Positions 19,266-20,978 of a stretch of 20,978 nt of DNA are shown piece after piece. The stretch comes from JBOGWP01 sp050693875 (GTDB taxonomy: Bacteria > Actinomycetota > CADDZG01 > JAHWKV01 > JBOGWP01). Every line of letters begins with the position of its first letter. Positions within the stretch are counted from its first letter, which is position 1. The notes beneath the pieces are model-generated. The model worked only from the letters and a program-made list of their open reading frames with translations, had not been told where the DNA came from and did no database searches. Both the position numbers and the translations under genes were made by a program. Where the stretch lies: the NCBI GenBank assembly GCA_050693875.1, contig JBOGWP010000017.1, positions 1 through 20,978 on the forward strand, given 5' to 3'.

Positions 19266-20021
19266 ATGTTCTTCCGCCAGGTGCTCCACGAGGAACGCTC
19301 GTGCGCGTCGTATCTCGTGGGATGCCAGAAGAAGAGGACCTGCGCGGTGATCGACCCCCAGGGCGAGCCCGGGCGCTACCTCGCGGTTGCCGAGCGGGCC
19401 GGGTTGCCCGTGACCCACGTGATGGACACGCACGTCCACGCCGACCATCCCTCGGGCGCCCTCGCTCTTGCCGAGGCGTCGGGAGCCGGTCTCTACCTGG
19501 GCGAGCGCGCCGAGGTCGGGTTCGGGTACCGCCCCCTGCGGGATGGCGAGGTGCTTCCCGTGGGCAACCGCAGGCTCACGGTGATCCCCACGCCCGGACA
19601 CACCCCCGAGCATGTCTGCGTGCTGGTGGACGACTGGTTCGTCCTCACCGGCGACACGCTGTTCGTCGGCGACGTCGGGCGCGTCGACCTCGCCCTCGGC
19701 GAGCCCGACGATGGGGCGCTCACCGCGCGGGCCCGCGAGCTGCACGCCAGCCTCCAGCGCCTGCTCGAGCTTCCCGGCGAGACCGAGCTGTTCCCGGGGC
19801 ACTTCTCGGGGTCGACGTGCGGCCGGCACATGGACGGCAAGCCGGTCTCCACCATCGGCCGGGAGCGCAGGCGCAACCGGGCGCTGGCGATGGACGTCGA
19901 GGAGTTCGTCGCCTTCCAGCGCGAGAACCTGCCTCCCCTGCCCTCCGACTTCCACCGCATCAAGCAGGAGAACCTCGCCGGCGTGTCGCCGCGCGAGCGC
20001 ACCCAAGCCCCCGTCACGTAG
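19266..20021 (+). CDS. metallo-beta-lactamase-fold hydrolase, persulfide dioxygenase-like (251 aa)
   Basis: The metal-binding motif is THVHADHPSG (His56, His58, Asp60, His61), with further ligands His112 in PGHTPEH, Asp130 in TGDTLFVGDVGRVDL and His179 in PGHFSGSTCG. TGDTLF-x-x-D/G-x-GR-x-D is the segment I associate with glyoxalase II-like and ETHE1/persulfide dioxygenase enzymes. Neighbouring rhodanese points to sulfur oxidation. No rhodanese domain is fused here, and it is not a ribonuclease J-like protein. ATG 19266 has a strong GGAGGAGG binding site; the frame is open to GTG 19224, but that has no site. A TTGACA at 19208-19213 is a likely -35 box, with a weak -10 near 19232. Confidence 0.85.
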   Translation: MFFRQVLHEERSCASYLVGCQKKRTCAVIDPQGEPGRYLAVAERAGLPVTHVMDTHVHADHPSGALALAEASGAGLYLGERAEVGFGYRPLRDGEVLPVGNRRLTVIPTPGHTPEHVCVLVDDWFVLTGDTLFVGDVGRVDLALGEPDDGALTARARELHASLQRLLELPGETELFPGHFSGSTCGRHMDGKPVSTIGRERRRNRALAMDVEEFVAFQRENLPPLPSDFHRIKQENLAGVSPRERTQAPVT

Positions 20022-20054
20022 CGGTCGGCCCGCCCCCGTGGTCGTCGGGCTCTA

Positions 20055-20463
20055 TCAGGGAATCGGACGCAACCTGTCCAGGACTCGCGGCGCAACGACC
20101 TCGACGCCCTCGTACCGGTCGAGGTTCAGGAATGCTCGGTCTCCGGTGACGATGAAGTCGGCGGAGGCCTCGACAGCCGCCTCGAGCACCCGGTTGTTCG
20201 GGTCGTCGGCAAGGATCCTGACCGCCCGACGGGGCGCCACGACCTCGGCCACCTCCGCAACCAGCGAGACGATGGCACCAGGGTTGGAAAACAACGGCGT
20301 CAGCCTCGGGTAGCGAGGCACAACCCGGCTCTTCGAGCAGAGCAGGGCTCGTCACCCTGAGGAACCGCCCCTCCAGCGCGGCATCGCGGATGCGGGCAGG
20401 TGCCGAGCGACCCCATCCCAGACCGCTCACGAGGTGTTTCGTGTCGAGGACGACGGAGTTCAA
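20055..20463 (-). pseudogene. frameshifted PIN-domain toxin
   Basis: The first frame, from TTG 20463, reads NSVVLDTKHLVSGLGWGRSA then LRVTSPALLEE. After a net frame change near 20330 the rest is intact in another frame: RVVPRYPRLTPLF, then LADDPNNRVLEAAVEASADF, IVTGDRAFLNLDRYEGVEVV and the stop at 20055. The two parts together are a normal PIN toxin of about 135 residues (D, DDPNN, TGD motifs). The usual Asn of VLDTN is Lys here. The frameshift should kill the ribonuclease. Confidence 0.75.
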
Positions 20464-20742
20464 GGAAGACGGCGAGCCGCGGCGACCGCCTGGTCGACGA
20501 CCGACGAGTCCAGACCCGCCGCCGTGACCGCCCGGCGCACGGCCATCAGGCGCTTGCCCAGCTCTTCTCGTGCCTCCCTGGTCGCCGCCTGCTTGAGGCG
20601 GGCGTACTCGTCACTGCTCACGAGGATCGCGCGCCGGCGCCCCCGCTTGGTCAAGGTCGACCGGTTCGCCTCCTGCGGAAACCTCGTCCACCAGGCGGCC
20701 GAGCCGTGCCCGAGCCTCCTCCACCCCGATGAACCGCTCCAT
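20460..20742 (-). pseudogene. frameshifted Phd/YefM-type antitoxin
   Basis: ATG 20742, with AGAGGT just upstream, begins MERFIGVEEARARLGRLVDE then VSAGGEPV, the antitoxin DNA-binding half. After a one-base gain near 20658 the reading continues in a second frame as TLTKRGRRRAILVSSDEYAR, then LKQAATREAREELGKRL and the end VVDQAVAAARRLP. The toxin TTG overlaps its stop (TTGA). The two halves join into a normal antitoxin of about 93 residues. Either half alone would lack the function. Confidence 0.75.
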
Positions 20743-20753
20743 GCCACCTCTCT

Positions 20754-20777
20754 GAACCGTAAGGTTAACTGTAAGGT
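20754..20777. promoter_or_regulatory. tandem 12-bp repeat, probable antitoxin operator
   Basis: GAACCGTAAGGT (20754-20765) and TAACTGTAAGGT (20766-20777) match at 10 of 12 bases head to tail, starting 11 bp before the antitoxin ATG on the minus strand. The palindrome GTTAAC lies across the junction. Repeated sites here fit autoregulation of the antitoxin promoter, now probably without function. Confidence 0.45.
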
Positions 20778-20799
20778 CTTTCGGGGGGCATTCGCCCTG

Positions 20800-20948
20800 C
20801 CATGACCGAACGGGGAGTAGTGGAACCCCCCGGTGCGGGGCCCGGCTGACAAGCTGATACACCTCCGGTAGGGAGATCCACCACTTGATGGAGTGGGTCC
20901 CCCAAGGTGGGAGGTCGGCAACCCGGCCTTCACGAGGAGGAGTGTTCA
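20800..20948 (+). other. hairpin-rich leader before the last gene
   Basis: Several short hairpins follow one another: CCCCG-GTG-CGGGG (20846-20858 area), CTCC-GGTAG-GGAG, and CCACT-TGATGG-AGTGG with outer GA/TC pairs (near 20878-20900). I cannot name an RNA family. It could be a structured 5' leader of the next gene, or the noncoding end of a mobile element. Confidence 0.25.
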
Positions 20949-20978
20949 TGCCCCATGTCGGTGGTCAGCTGCAGGCGC
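20949..20978 (+). CDS. 5' end of an unidentified gene, cut by the window edge
   Basis: AGGAGG, with 7-nt spacing, precedes ATG at 20949, and ten codons (MPHVGGQLQA) are open to the end of the window. Ten residues are too few to name a family. Confidence 0.45.

Noticed and set aside
19190..20006. Upstream extension of the MFS frame opposite the hydrolase gene
   Set aside because: It is antisense to an intact metallo-beta-lactamase-fold gene and would cross the operator and promoter.
20743..20949. Upstream minus-strand extension of the antitoxin frame, beginning at ATG 20949
   Set aside because: It is open by chance across the operator repeat; the SD-supported antitoxin start is 20742.

Overview
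The window is very GC-rich chromosomal DNA. It looks like an actinobacterium, probably a deep-branching or environmental lineage such as Acidimicrobiia or Thermoleophilia. The reasons are: efp and nusB lie near a pyrR-pyrB-pyrC-carA-carB-pyrK-pyrD-pyrE cluster; GTG and TTG starts are common; several promoters appear leaderless, with a TANNNT box 7 nt before ATG; and there is a decayed DUF222/13E12-type HNH gene. The assignment is inferred from gene content only.

Layout. 1-1235: a decayed IS630-type transposase. 1396-1919: a DNA-binding antitoxin-like protein of the excisionase type with its own palindromic promoter region, but no toxin beside it. 1925-2148: a probable broken membrane-protein remnant. 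2325-2405: a 26-residue single-helix membrane protein. 2473-12476 (minus strand): one compact operon for de novo UMP synthesis, with nearly every junction overlapping by 1-8 nt. It includes an unannotated-size 41-residue basic ORF wedged between carA and carB. Its leader holds a promoter, a PyrR-binding loop, a 15-codon leader ORF with a strong ribosome binding site, and an intrinsic terminator. 12569-12962: a frameshifted toxin with a small partner ORF. 13108-13398: a two-helix membrane protein. 13497-15633 (minus): efp, nusB and an M15-type peptidase lipoprotein. 15679-17060: the HNH pseudogene, split by a 257-bp insertion made of GC-rich repeats. 17230-20021: a regulated pair of divergent units, an MFS transporter plus ArsR-rhodanese regulator on one side and a metallo-beta-lactamase-fold hydrolase on the other, sharing an 18-bp perfect palindrome. 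20055-20742: a frameshifted Phd/PIN toxin-antitoxin pair. A new plus-strand gene begins at 20949 and leaves the window.

How it works together. The pyr operon encodes carbamoyl phosphate synthetase, aspartate transcarbamoylase, dihydroorotase, the two-subunit NAD-linked dihydroorotate dehydrogenase and orotate phosphoribosyltransferase; only pyrF, the last step to UMP, is not in the window. PyrR, the first product, should sense UMP and act on the leader just upstream of its own gene. The ArsR-rhodanese / MFS / hydrolase group resembles a sulfur-species response module.

The accessory segments are full of decayed genes (IS630, HNH, two toxin-antitoxin pairs, a permease-like remnant), whereas the housekeeping genes are intact. 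The most interesting pieces are the pyr leader, in which PyrR may control translation of a short peptide that overlaps the terminator, the carA-carB micro-ORF, the ArsR-rhodanese operator and the HNH-splitting repeat element.
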